This document shows, piece after piece, positions 54,131-64,000 of a stretch of 64,000 nt of DNA. Position 1 is the stretch's first letter, and each line of letters begins with the position of its first letter. This DNA is from Entoloma clypeatum (taxonomy: Eukaryota; Basidiomycota; Agaricomycetes; Agaricales; Entolomataceae), in contig OY751489.1 of assembly GCA_963565915.1 (NCBI GenBank), forward strand, positions 3,658,001-3,722,000. Reading direction: 5' to 3'. The notes beneath the pieces are model-generated. The model was given only the letters and a program-made list of their open reading frames with translations. It was not told the origin of the DNA and did not search any database. A program made the position numbers and the translations under genes.

Positions 54131-55853
54131 TCATGACTCCTCTGCAAAGAACTTGAGTACTGCCCAGATGATGAATGCCGTTGAACAGAGCACGAGGAAG
54201 ACAGCTATGACGACATAGTGTGCGAACTCGCCAAAACTACCAACGGTGAGCTCTTGCGCTGCTGCGCTGTTACCGTTGGACTTGATGCCATTGCGAAGGT
54301 CCTCCATGCGCCGCTTCCGTGCAAGCGCAGCGTCGAGCTTTTGTTCGTTGAGCACGATGGTGGTGCGTGGGTCGGAGGGGTTGAGGATTTGCTGTGGAGG
54401 GCCGCCGCCGCTGGGGGTGGAGACTTGCACGAAGGAAGGGTAGTGGTGTTCTCGCCATTGTTCAATCTGTGGGGGGGTGAACTGGTGAGTATAAGGGTGC
54501 CTTGAATAAAGGAGGGGTTTAGTATACCTTTCCACAAGCGACGGATATCCGCATGAAGTTGGGGTCGGAGGGGAGGGCTTTTGCGTGGATTCTGCGCGCA
54601 TATTCGCAGAATATGATGGCGACTTCGCGGGGGTTGGTGGACCGCATGATGAGCTAACGTGGAGGAGCATGAGTAACAGAAAATGTGTTATGGAGGAAAT
54701 GCGCAAAAGCTCACCCGTGCAGCCTCTGCTTTTCGAATCTTGATATTCCTCTCTAACATGACCGGATTCATGAAACATAGTTCAAGGGTGGCGATCGCCA
54801 TGGTTGCGGGAATCGCACAAAAGTTGAACACGCTCTGGTTCTTGAGCACGCGGAGGTAATCGAGGGCGTCGGTCGTGTGCCGCAAGGCGTCTGCAACCAT
54901 GCCGCTCTGGGCCCATGTCGCGCGCTGCCTCGTGTCGGGGTCTGGGCGATACATCTCGTGCATCTCGTTGAATCCGTACTTGCCCCATATCTCGCGGGGC
55001 CAGAAGAAGCGCTGCTGGTCGACGTCCTCGCGGTAATCGCGTATTATGTTGGTTTTCTGAAGGAGGAGGCCCAAGGAGTTGGAGAGCTCGAGCTGATCGC
55101 GGAGCCAGGGGGCTTCTTTGCCTGAGGCGGAGAAGATGCCGGAGAGGCCCTCGCCAACGAGGCCGGCAACGTAGTGGCAGTAGAGGTCGTATTCGGCGAC
55201 GGTGGCGAGGTAGATGGAGCCGGTGGCGGCTGCTTTGTGGGCGTAGTCGGCCATGCCGAGCTCCATTTTGCGGCAGATGTCGATTATGACATCCTTGTAG
55301 CTGAAAGCAAAAGGAGGTGAGAAAGGTTATGTACGATGGGGGTTACGTACCCTGGGGAGAGGCGGTTGACTTCTTCAACGACGACGTCATATTCGACGAG
55401 GAGTTGTCGGTCTTTTTCCTTGGGTCCGCAGCCGGAGTAGGTCCAGCCTGGGGTGACGGTGAGATTGTGGAAGTCGCGAAGGATGGGCTGTTTGACGTCG
55501 TCGGGGATGGTCATGTCGTCTTCGATGGTGTCAAGGCCTCGTAGCACCAAATAAAACATGCAAATCTTTGGAGAAAAAAAACATTGAAATTGAGTTTCTA
55601 TGAGATTCTGGGTGGACCTCACGGTGCGTGCGAGGTCTCCGTCGAGCTCCTTGATGACTGCCGAGAAGCTGCGGCTTGTCTGGTCGAGAAAGGCCCAGCA
55701 GCGGCGCATGGAGGGGCGGTCCCAGCCGGAAGTTGCGTGCTCCTGCATGGAGGTGATGTCGCGTTTCTGTTCATGGTAGACGTAGAATTGGAGGAGACTC
55801 CTAAATTCGTTGGGATGAGTGAGGGCGAGGAGGATCCAGTTGACGATGCCCAT
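54131..55853 (-). CDS. ERG9: Squalene synthase (farnesyl-diphosphate farnesyltransferase)
   Basis: Joins two farnesyl diphosphates head to head and reduces the product to squalene with NADPH, the first committed step of ergosterol synthesis, at the ER membrane. Five exons: 55,853-55,623, 55,565-55,351, 55,300-54,715, 54,653-54,528 and 54,466-54,131, about 497 residues. Both Mg-binding Asp boxes are present: DTIEDD near 90 and DYREDVD near 239. Also present are MELGMADYAHKAA and SLGLLLQKTNIIRDY (the central substrate region) and a C-terminal membrane anchor near 470-490. Somewhat longer than the yeast enzyme through a low-complexity stretch before the anchor. It is divergent from the histidinol-phosphatase gene with only 76 bp between start codons. 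Confidence 0.96.
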
Positions 55854-55929
55854 GGTGGTAAAGACGTGGTCAAGATTTTATTCAATAAATTATAACAAGT
55901 TGCCTGATATCTTTTTAAACCACGTGACC
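55854..55929. promoter_or_regulatory. 76-bp divergent ERG9/HIS2 start-to-start region
   Basis: AT-rich (TTATTCAATAAATTATAAC), with a TGATATC motif and a CACGTG E-box at 55,921-55,926, four bases from the HIS2 start. Both promoters must overlap here or extend into the neighbouring coding sequence. Confidence 0.6.
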
Positions 55930-56962
55930 ATGCCTCACAGTCACCATTCCCACTCCGGTCAGTTCTGCAAACACGCAAAAGGGTCGCTCGACGACGTCGT
56001 CACTGAAGCAAAACTTTTGCGATTCGAGGTCTACGGCTTGACCGAGCATGTCCCAAGATACAGGACAGTCGATCTCTACCCAGAAGAGGTGACTTTGTTC
56101 AGACGTCTCTGCTCGTCGTCTACTTAACACCAGATCAAGGCAGACATCACCTTGGACGCTCTCGTTAAACAGTTTGACGACTTTCTCGGCGAAGCACACC
56201 GTCTCAAGGACAAATATGCTTCCCAGATCACGCTGTTGGTCGGTCTCGAGACAGAGTTCATCACCGATGCCGATCTCGACCATCTGGACGCACTCCTTGA
56301 ACGCGTCGGCCCGCGCGTCGAGTATCTCGTCGGATCTGTGCACCATGTGAACGGAATACCCATAGATTTTGATCTACCGACGTTCCGCAAAGCTCTTTAC
56401 AACATAGAGTCTGCGACAGAGCATGAAGCGATGGAGCGATTCCTCTGTGCTTACTTTGATGCCCAGTACCACCTGCTTCAGCGCTTCCACCCAGAGATCA
56501 TTGGGCACTTTGACCTATGTCGACTGTATAACCCACGTTTGGAATTCTATACCTATCCGATGGCACACGAGAAGATTGAGCGCAACGTCAAGTATGCGAT
56601 CAAGTACGGTGCCCTGTTTGAGGTGAACGCAGCCGCGTTTAGGAAGGGTTGGTCCGGGCCGTATCCTGGTGATGACGTTTCAAAGGTATGATCCGCACAT
56701 AGTCTATCGACGCGCTGACATGTTTTCCTAGGTCATTTTGAAACATGGGGGGAGGTTTGCGATGTCCGATGACAGTCATGGACCCACTACTGTGGGATTA
56801 AATTATGAGCGGGCAGGTCAGCATCTGGCATCGTTGCGTGTGGCTGAACTTTGGTACTTGGAGAGGTCAGAGACTGCGAATGCGGGAGGACGATATGTGA
56901 GGCCCATGAAGATGGAGGTGCCATGGTGGGAGCACGGGTTTTGGCAGGGCCGTATACTGTAA
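55930..56962 (+). CDS. HIS2: Histidinol-phosphatase, PHP family
   Basis: Hydrolyses L-histidinol phosphate to histidinol, the penultimate stage of histidine synthesis, in the cytosol. Three exons: 55,930-56,088, 56,134-56,685 and 56,732-56,962 (introns of 45 and 46 nt), 313 residues. The metal-binding PHP motifs are in order: MPHSHHSHSGQ at the N-terminus, GLTEHVP near 37, GLETEF near 86, GSVHHVNGI near 115, GHFDLCRLY in the middle and MSDDSHGP near 245. The PHP-type HIS2 enzyme is the fungal form. The start was chosen because the His-rich motif sits at the N-terminus in the family. Confidence 0.93.
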
Positions 56963-57038
56963 TTGTTACATAAGCTGCCACGTCGTGGAGATCGATGCTA
57001 AAAGTTGTCGTCTCGTCACTCCTCTTTCTCTCAGTACC

Positions 57039-58817
57039 ATGAGCGGTTGTATGTCCTCTCCTCCTCCTCCTCCTCCTCCTCGTTCCTTAACAACAACTGA
57101 CTATACTCTCCTCCAGTTCGGTTTCTGAATCTTGTCCGACCATTCCTCCCAATTCTCCCAGAGGTTTCATCACCGGATCGCAAGGTTAGCCATTCAATAT
57201 CCCCCCAGTTCCCACCTAATTTTGGCCCTCGTCAAGGTTCCTTTCAACCAAAAAGTGCTATGGACTGCCGTCACCCTCCTCATCTTCCTGGTCTGCTCTC
57301 AAGTCCCCCTCTACGGCATCATGTCCTCCGACTCGTCTGACCCTCTCTACTGGATGCGTGTCATTCTTGCCTCCAACCGTGGCACCCTCATGGAACTCGG
57401 AATCACCCCCATCGTCACTTCTGGCATGATCATGCAGCTTCTCGCTGGCGCAAGCTTGATTGACGTCGACTTTTCCCTCAAGGAGGACCGTGCGCTCTTC
57501 AGCGGTGGTCAGAAACGTACGTTTCGCTTTTTTTACCCGTCGAACTCCTCATTTACCCTTTTGCAGTCTTTGCACTCATTATCTCTCTCGGTCAGGCTAC
57601 CGTCTATGTCCTCACCGGCCTCTACGGCCAACCCAACGACCTCGGCGCCGGTGTCTGCCTCCTCCTCATCATCCAGCTCGTCGTCGCCGCCCTCATCGTC
57701 ATCCTCCTCGACGAGCTCCTTCAAAAGGGCTACGGACTCGGCTCCGGCATCAACCTTTTCATCGCAACCAACATCTGCGAGTCCATCGTCTGGAAAGCCT
57801 TCTCCCCCACCACCATCAACACCGGCCGTGGCCCCGAGTTTGAGGGCGCCCTCGTTGCGCTCTTCCACCTCCTCTTCACCTGGAACGACAAGGGCCGCGC
57901 GCTCAGGGAAGCCTTCTGGCGCGACAGGCTGCCCAATGTGATGAACCTCATCGCGACGATTGTGATTTTTGCAGTCGTGATCTACCTCCAGGGATTCCGC
58001 ATCGAGATCCCCGTCAAGAGCAACAAGTTCCGCGGCCAGCGCGGGACTTACCCCGTCAAGCTGTTCTATACTTCGAATATGCCCATTATGCTCGAGTCTG
58101 CGTTGACATCGAACATTTTCATCATCTCGCAGATGTTGGCGACGCGTTTCCCGAGCAACTTATTCGTCAAGCTGTTGGGTGTCTGGGAGGTAAGACATGT
58201 TCTCACTCATATGGAAACGGAGCGTTATTGACGAGCCGCGTGGTTGGTATAGCCGATGGAAGACTCGCCCCAGCTCGTCGCCAAGTCTGGTATTGCCTAC
58301 TACATCTCGCCGCCGCATACCATGAAGGAGGCCATCCTCGATCCCATCCACACCGCTGTTTATATCACGTTCATGCTCTCTGCGTGCGCTCTCTTCTCCA
58401 AGACATGGATCGAGGTGTCAGGATCTGGGCCCCGGGACGTTGCCAAGCAGCTCAAGGAGCAACAGATGGTACGTGGTTTCGTGATCGCAAGCTATGTGTC
58501 TTTTTTACTCAACGATTTGTAGGTGATGGCTGGTCATCGCGAGGGATCAATGTACAAGGAGCTCAAGCGCGTCATCCCCACTGCGGCTGCGTTTGGCGGT
58601 GCGATCCTGGGCTTGTTGTCCGTTTCGGCTGATCTGTTGGGCGCGATCGGGAGTGGGACGGGTATCTTGATGGCTGTCACTATTATCTACAGCTGTGAGT
58701 ACCCTTTCTCTCGTCGCTGTTTGTTTTCGGGTTGATATTTCTTGTACGTTAGACTGGGAGATTGGTATGCGTGAGTCGGGAGGTCCGGAGATGGCTGCGT
58801 TAGGTGACCTCATGTAA
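57039..58817 (+). CDS. SEC61: Protein transport protein SEC61 subunit alpha
   Basis: Channel-forming subunit of the ER translocon. Seven exons: 57,039-57,048, 57,117-57,184, 57,237-57,516, 57,567-58,189, 58,253-58,468, 58,523-58,694 and 58,753-58,817, all phase-consistent, giving 477 residues, the normal size. It opens [20 protein letters not shown] and carries [20 protein letters not shown] (plug region), then [37 protein letters not shown], the cytosolic loop [20 protein letters not shown] and [20 protein letters not shown]. It ends MAALGDLM. The first exon is only 10 nt, followed by an intron with a (CTC)n tract. It ends tail to tail with SCC2. Confidence 0.97.
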
Positions 58818-59189
58818 AACATCAATGAAGGCTTGATTACGTTGGGTACAAAATTAATTAATTTTTTTTTCCCCCTGTGAATGTGAGGTAGAGCGGAGCG
58901 CAGGAAGATACACGGAAGTGGTTGGAGTGGAGAAAAGGATACGTGATACAGTGACACTAAGTTGTAGCAACTCGCACTATAACCGTTGTTTGCTTCGATC
59001 TGAGCCCATTATTGGTGTGGGTATATTACAGAAACTATCAAGCAGGTAGGCTACAACTATGGGATTAATATGTACAACATGCGGAGAGCATGACCAGCAA
59101 TAATGATAAGAAACCATGGATGCCATTGTCCGGAAGGTCAGTGCAGTAACAAGAATTCGAAGAAATGCCGTGAACGCTACAAGTGAAAG
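58818..59189. other. Convergent intergenic region SEC61/SCC2
   Basis: No gene seen. Contains the 3' ends of both neighbouring transcripts and an AATTAATTAATTTTTTTT stretch at 58,852-58,869. Confidence 0.5.
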
Positions 59190-62100
59190 CTAGAGGAATT
59201 CGTCTTCAGGCTCTGCGGTAAGTCCATCTTCGTTCCAGATATCAAGGAACTGATAGAAGAACGTCAGACAATAACATCATGACAGAGAGTATATACAATA
59301 CCCACCCGAGATCTTTGAGCTTCGACATCTTCAGACGTTAAAATGGGCACCATGGCGAAAGGAAGCCTGTCCCAGCTAATCGGATTTTCGTGTCGTTTCA
59401 CTGCTGGCTTATCACCAACAACACTTTTCTTCCCCAGAACAAACTTGTTACATTTCCTATTTGGGAAACTCATAAGACTTGGCCGTCGAGGGAATGGAAT
59501 GCCTTACTCTTCCGACAATGAATACAAAGTTTTCAGATGGGCTTTCAGGAGCATAACCATCGCGACTATTACAGAACTTCTCATCGACGGTATCTTCTCT
59601 TTCAGGTCTGCCAGTGTTTTTGCTGACGGAAGAGGTTTCAATTGAGTCCTGAGGAATGGATGGGACTAAGGAAACTCACGGATGTGTTCGTCCATGGCAT
59701 CCTACACGGAGTGTCAGATCACCGGCACGCGGAATAATGATGATTGAAACGTACAGTGGAGGGAGACGGAGCCGCTGTAGGTTGCAACGTATTGTGCAAA
59801 TGGGTGAGAAGGTGTGAAGGAGACACTGTCTCAAGAAGCTGCGTCCCCGTCGTGGAAAGAATGGTGGTCAGATTTTTGACGACAGTGATCACTTCCTCCT
59901 GAGTCTTGTAATCAAAGGCCGCAAAGTTTTCAGCCATGTATCGAATGAAGTCAACATCGTCCTGTATTTTCGTCAGCTACAACGAACGGCAGAACTTGTT
60001 AGTTGACACTAACATGGGTGGCCTGGGAAGTAGAGCTCTCCTGGAAGACCTTCACCAGGGCTCTCAAGAAATCCTGTCGCGCGGGTCGCTTCTCTCGGAC
60101 AAGGGAGTACCATCGTTGTAGGAGAGCCACGGGAACGGATTGCATGCGAAAGCCTTTCAAAATGATGAGGAAGGGTACCAGCTACCGAGGAGAACAGGCT
60201 ATTCACCTCGAACAGTGCCCTGACAGACCTTTTTTTGATAGTCAAATGATGCACGGGCACTAAGAGTGAAGCGTGCGTTGAGAAGCGAAGCATGCTTGTT
60301 ATGCAGCACCGCATGGAGGGCGGTCGCTCTGTTAGAAAGGCTGGGGATAGGGCTGGTCTCAAGCGCGACAATGACCGGAAAAGACTGGAACGAGGCGTAA
60401 GCAGTCAGAGAATGGCCATGTGGAATAAACTCACTTGTAACGGATGAGCCAAACCTTGCTTGATGGTGAAACTGAGGACGTCGATGGCAGTGGCCTGAAT
60501 CTGGGGGTTTTGAGAAAGAGCAGCGTCCAAGACGGGATTAAGATAACGCTGAACGACTGCCGAGCTGACCCTATGCAAGACGCTCAACTTTAGGCTTGCG
60601 AAGCGGAATTCATTACCTACCCTGAATCAGCGAAGCCGTCAGTGTTGCCGACCAGCTCCTCCATATTGACCTCCAGGAGCTTCGTATTGCCCTTGATGGC
60701 TTCTGCTCGCGTTAAGCTAGGATGAGACCAGGAGGACCTTGAGGACAAACCCTTCGCTTTCGCCGCGTGTTTTGCTGATTCAGATACCAGAAATTCCTGC
60801 ATGATCTTCAACAAGCGACCTCTTGGTTCCTCGTCCGGAGAGGCAAAGATTGCATCCATTATCATCGACGAACGCTCCATCGTCATGAAGGTTGGCTGGG
60901 CGCGGAACAGAAAACCTAAGATTGGCGTCGAATCGCGTTACTTTGGTCTTGCAATTCGTCAACTGACTCACCAAGGCATTGTAAGAAACGACCCCGAAGT
61001 GAAGAATTGTTATACTTGTCATATAGCTGCAACAGACTGTCGTATATATGCTCGGTTATTGACCCCTGTGCAATTACATGACAATCTCATCGATAACTGG
61101 CAATTGGAATACTCACCTGCGAGATACTATTGATCTCTGGTGCCAAGTCTGAACACATATTAACGCTAATACTAGACAAATAGAATGAGCCACATACCAG
61201 GATTATCTTGGCGAACAGCATCAAAGTTGCAATTCTCTCCCAGCAGTGAGACGATAAAAATAAGGATGGACAAAGCTTTGGCTTCGGGTGCAGTAATCGC
61301 TTGAGAATCTGGACGCTTGATCGCTTGTTGCAATCGGACTGTCATAAGGGCTTGTAACTGCAACCATAGAAGTAAAACCTGAATGCGTACGGTTGCACGA
61401 CTTGAGAAGGTTGACCAGTCTCGTAAAGTCATGAGTGAGATTCTGAACCACGATGCACATGCAAGCGACGCTTTCTTGCAGGACCTGCCATCGACGAAAG
61501 GGTGAATCAGTGCAAAAGGTTGAGACAAGATCCCAACCTGTATTCCGCCGCCGTTGGGCTTGATTATCATCGGCTGAAGTGCTAATTGCAACTCATGACC
61601 AAACTTCGCCGTGGTCTTCGGCATATGAGGAATGGAGGCTCGGAAGACTTTAAGAAGATAATCAGACGTCGCCTGTTCTTCCTGCTATCATTCATCTCGC
61701 GATCAGCATAGTTGAGCGCAAGCAGAAGAGGCAGCCTTTACCGTGGTCGCATTCTTCAGATATGGCAGTAAGGTGGAAGCGTTTGAGCCAGACAAGATGG
61801 CAGGGTATGCCGAGGTGAACAGGTATATCGTCCTAATGCAATTGATGACCGTCTTCAAAGCAAGGCATTAAACATCCAGAATTGACAAAAAGATAAGAGA
61901 ACACGCACGAAATCAGGAAGATCCGAGGCATCTACTAAACCATCGATGAGAGTCTCGCAGATCTCAGCATAACGTGCATGCAAAGACGCAGCATCAGGTC
62001 CACTCTTGTCCACCATAATCTTATGCAGCACATCCTCTAGAGGCGACTGCCGATCCTTGAAATTTGCCGATGTACCCATAATCACCGCAACTTTGCTGAG

Positions 62101-64000
62101 AAGTGGGCCCTTATCATTGGATGATTGTACACTTCTAGACTTTGCAGCGACGGTGAGCACCGGAGCAGTGGGGAACCAAAGCTCTTCAATGGCCTTGATT
62201 GCCAAATCCCTGACAGTCTCGTCTTCATCCAACATGCGAAGTACGAGTCGGGTGGCGATATCAATGCGCCGGGTGTTATTATCAGTTATCACGTTGTAGA
62301 AGGATTTGAGAAGTTTGATAACCCGCTTTCGAACGCCAAGCCCTGTATCCTGGAACGATATGCTATCAGCTTCATGGGCAGGAAAAGGCGGGACGACATA
62401 CTGCAATACGATCTGCGATTCTTTGATAATAGCCACCAGCAACCTCAGGCGAGTCAATCATGTATTTGCCAATCAGTTCAACCGCAGCATCGCGGACAGC
62501 GGGAGAGCTATCCAAAAGGTGACTTTCAATGGAACGTCGAACATTTGGCTAGAGAGGGTGAGATTCGCTTAATCGGTAAGACGGGAAAAACATGCAGACA
62601 TACCGCAGCAAGGATCGTGGCATCGCTGGTAATAATCTGACCTAGAGCACGCAGAGCCTTGGTGCGCATGAATATCGCAGGAGCGTCCAGAGCGACAAGG
62701 ATAATTGTCAGTATCGGCTGGAACGAGTTCTTCAAACTTTGGATAGTTCCAATCTCCTCTGCGAGCCGATCTATTCTTGCGACTTCTTCTTGCGACCTAG
62801 TGCATGGGTCAGATCCGGAAAGAATTGCGATATTCCAAAATTACCCAATATCGAAGACATCGGCAGGGGGTTCTTTCCACACGTCCCTCAGTGCTGTTTT
62901 GATTTTTTGTCCGAACGCTGCCAGCCTGGACCGGTCCCTGATGTTGAGATCTTCGTCGCCTTCAGGATCCGTAATCCACCCATTGACTTGTTTGAGAGCG
63001 ACCGCCAACTCTTGTCCCAGAGTAGCTGCAGTAAGTTCCCGAGCGCTCTGAGTCAACGTCAGCACCAATAGCCGGGGAGAAACAAGGGAGAAACGGACGT
63101 CGTAGGCTTGATCTTCCGAGGAGCGTTTGCAAAGATGAGCAGCTACATCCTTATGTGTCCGAATAAGCTTGTCAAGCTCTTTAATATCAACTGTCGATAC
63201 AATCTAAAGATGACCGTTAGCTCGTTATTTGCAGGGAGGCTCGTGTATGCTACCTCATCTAATGGTTTCAAAGCCCTAAACTTGCGTGCGGATTCATGGG
63301 CATCAGATTGGACTTTGAGTAAGCTTGATCGAATGCGAGCGGCAATCACTCCAAGGTGATCCAAGGCGATGGTCTTTATAGCATTGTTATCTGCGGCGCC
63401 TACTTTGACATCATCCAACGACGAGACCTGTCGGAAAATGAGGCGCGACGCCTTGTCTCGGTCGAATAGGTGGTACGTACCATGAATTTACAGGCGATAC
63501 CAAGAAGAAGACTCGCGGCAGGCCACTCTGGCCAGTACAGCACAGCTAACAGATCAGAGATGAGATTATCGAATATTGTGCGATATTCGGCTTCATTAGA
63601 ATTCTTGGTTGCCTTCCCCTTCCCGGACCTGCAGAGATTTGAAAAATTCAGCTGCTGACAATCAAGACCCCACAGGAAAGCCGACCTTTGTGTCAAAAAA
63701 AGTATAATAGTCTTCGCAGCTTTCAAAGCAGAATCCAAACCAGAGCCATAAAGCCGCAATTCCTACAAGGCAGGCATTAGAGAGTCCTTAAGAATTGACA
63801 GAAATAAAATATGCCGTACTTCATGGTCACCTTCGTCAAGAAATGGTTCTGACGGACCAAGATTCGCCTGACTCTCTGTCATACTTTCTTGTCTCTTCAA
63901 CGCAAACTTATTCTGGCGAGCCTTGTCAATCTTCCTCGCTTCAAGACGCACATCGTGTGCCGAGGTCTGTACTAGTTGGAGTAGAAGTGCCGATACCGTT
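59190..64000 (-). CDS. SCC2: Sister chromatid cohesion protein 2 (cohesin loader SCC2/Mis4/NIPBL), C-terminal part
   Basis: HEAT-repeat protein that, with SCC4, loads cohesin on chromatin. The gene enters at the right edge and ends at TAG 59,190-59,192 (last residues EPEDEFL). At least fifteen short introns are evident. Diagnostic segments from right to left: [26 protein letters not shown]; then [20 protein letters not shown] and, after an intron ending near 62,358, [20 protein letters not shown], and [20 protein letters not shown]. These belong to the SCC2 HEAT core. EELWFPT and a C-terminal region with [20 protein letters not shown] follow. The N-terminal SCC4-binding part lies outside the window, and the individual exon edges were not all resolved. 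Confidence 0.9.

Noticed and set aside
57059..57093. Microsatellite (CTC)n near the SEC61 start as an independent regulatory repeat
   Set aside because: It lies within the first intron and is a typical pyrimidine-rich intron tract; nothing further supports a special role.
57460..57868. Frames at 57,460-57,843 (plus) and 57,533-57,868 (minus)
   Set aside because: Out-of-frame readings of a SEC61 exon.

Overview
The window is eukaryotic and almost certainly from a filamentous basidiomycete (Agaricomycetes type). Genes are split by many 45-75 nt GT-AG introns. The transposable elements (chromodomain Ty3/gypsy, Ty1/copia, Tc1/mariner, non-LTR retroelement, hAT-like MITEs) and the single-copy genes (SMC6, a PEP12-type syntaxin, squalene synthase, histidinol-phosphatase, SEC61 alpha, SCC2) fit that group. 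Species cannot be named from the sequence alone. No rRNA gene, intact tRNA gene or CRISPR array was seen.

Left two thirds (1-44,077): a nested transposon and repeat block. It opens with the 5' end of an LTR retrotransposon (Gag, LTR 919-1310), followed by a multi-exon gene of unknown function (1516-2663) and decayed DNA. The dominating structure is a very large inverted repeat. The left arm (7580-13,728, about 6.15 kb) returns in reverse complement as the right arm (32,099-44,077), almost without change. An 18.4 kb spacer separates the arms. The right arm is lengthened by an apparently intact Ty1/copia element (37,086-42,869) with a TCGGC target duplication; the left arm keeps the empty site. 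The spacer holds a decayed chromodomain Ty3/gypsy element in a tandem LTR-internal-LTR-partial internal arrangement, two long-TIR Tc1 elements, a non-LTR retroelement fragment split by a piece of mitochondrial cox3 (a NUMT), tRNA-derived SINE candidates, and a copia 3' end with its LTR. Twelve arrays of a degenerate 20-bp minisatellite (consensus near GTTGGGCATGAGTGGAGGCC) are scattered through the block. At least one lies inside a hAT-like MITE with 8-bp target duplications. A non-coding AT-rich repeat of about 1 kb recurs at least eight times.

Right third (44,078-64,000): ordinary gene-dense host chromosome with no recognisable transposon. In order: a single-pass membrane protein of unknown function (minus), a polytopic membrane protein of unknown function (minus), SMC6 (plus, broken by a 200-N gap), a PEP12-like Qa-SNARE (minus), squalene synthase ERG9 (minus), histidinol-phosphatase HIS2 (plus, 76 bp from the ERG9 start), SEC61 alpha (plus), and the C-terminal part of the cohesin loader SCC2 (minus, running off the window). 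These are unrelated housekeeping jobs (SMC5/6 DNA repair, endosomal fusion, sterol and histidine synthesis, ER translocation, cohesin loading); they share only proximity and, in one case, a divergent promoter.

Exon boundaries are hand-derived from splice signals, reading phase and family knowledge; no alignment was run.
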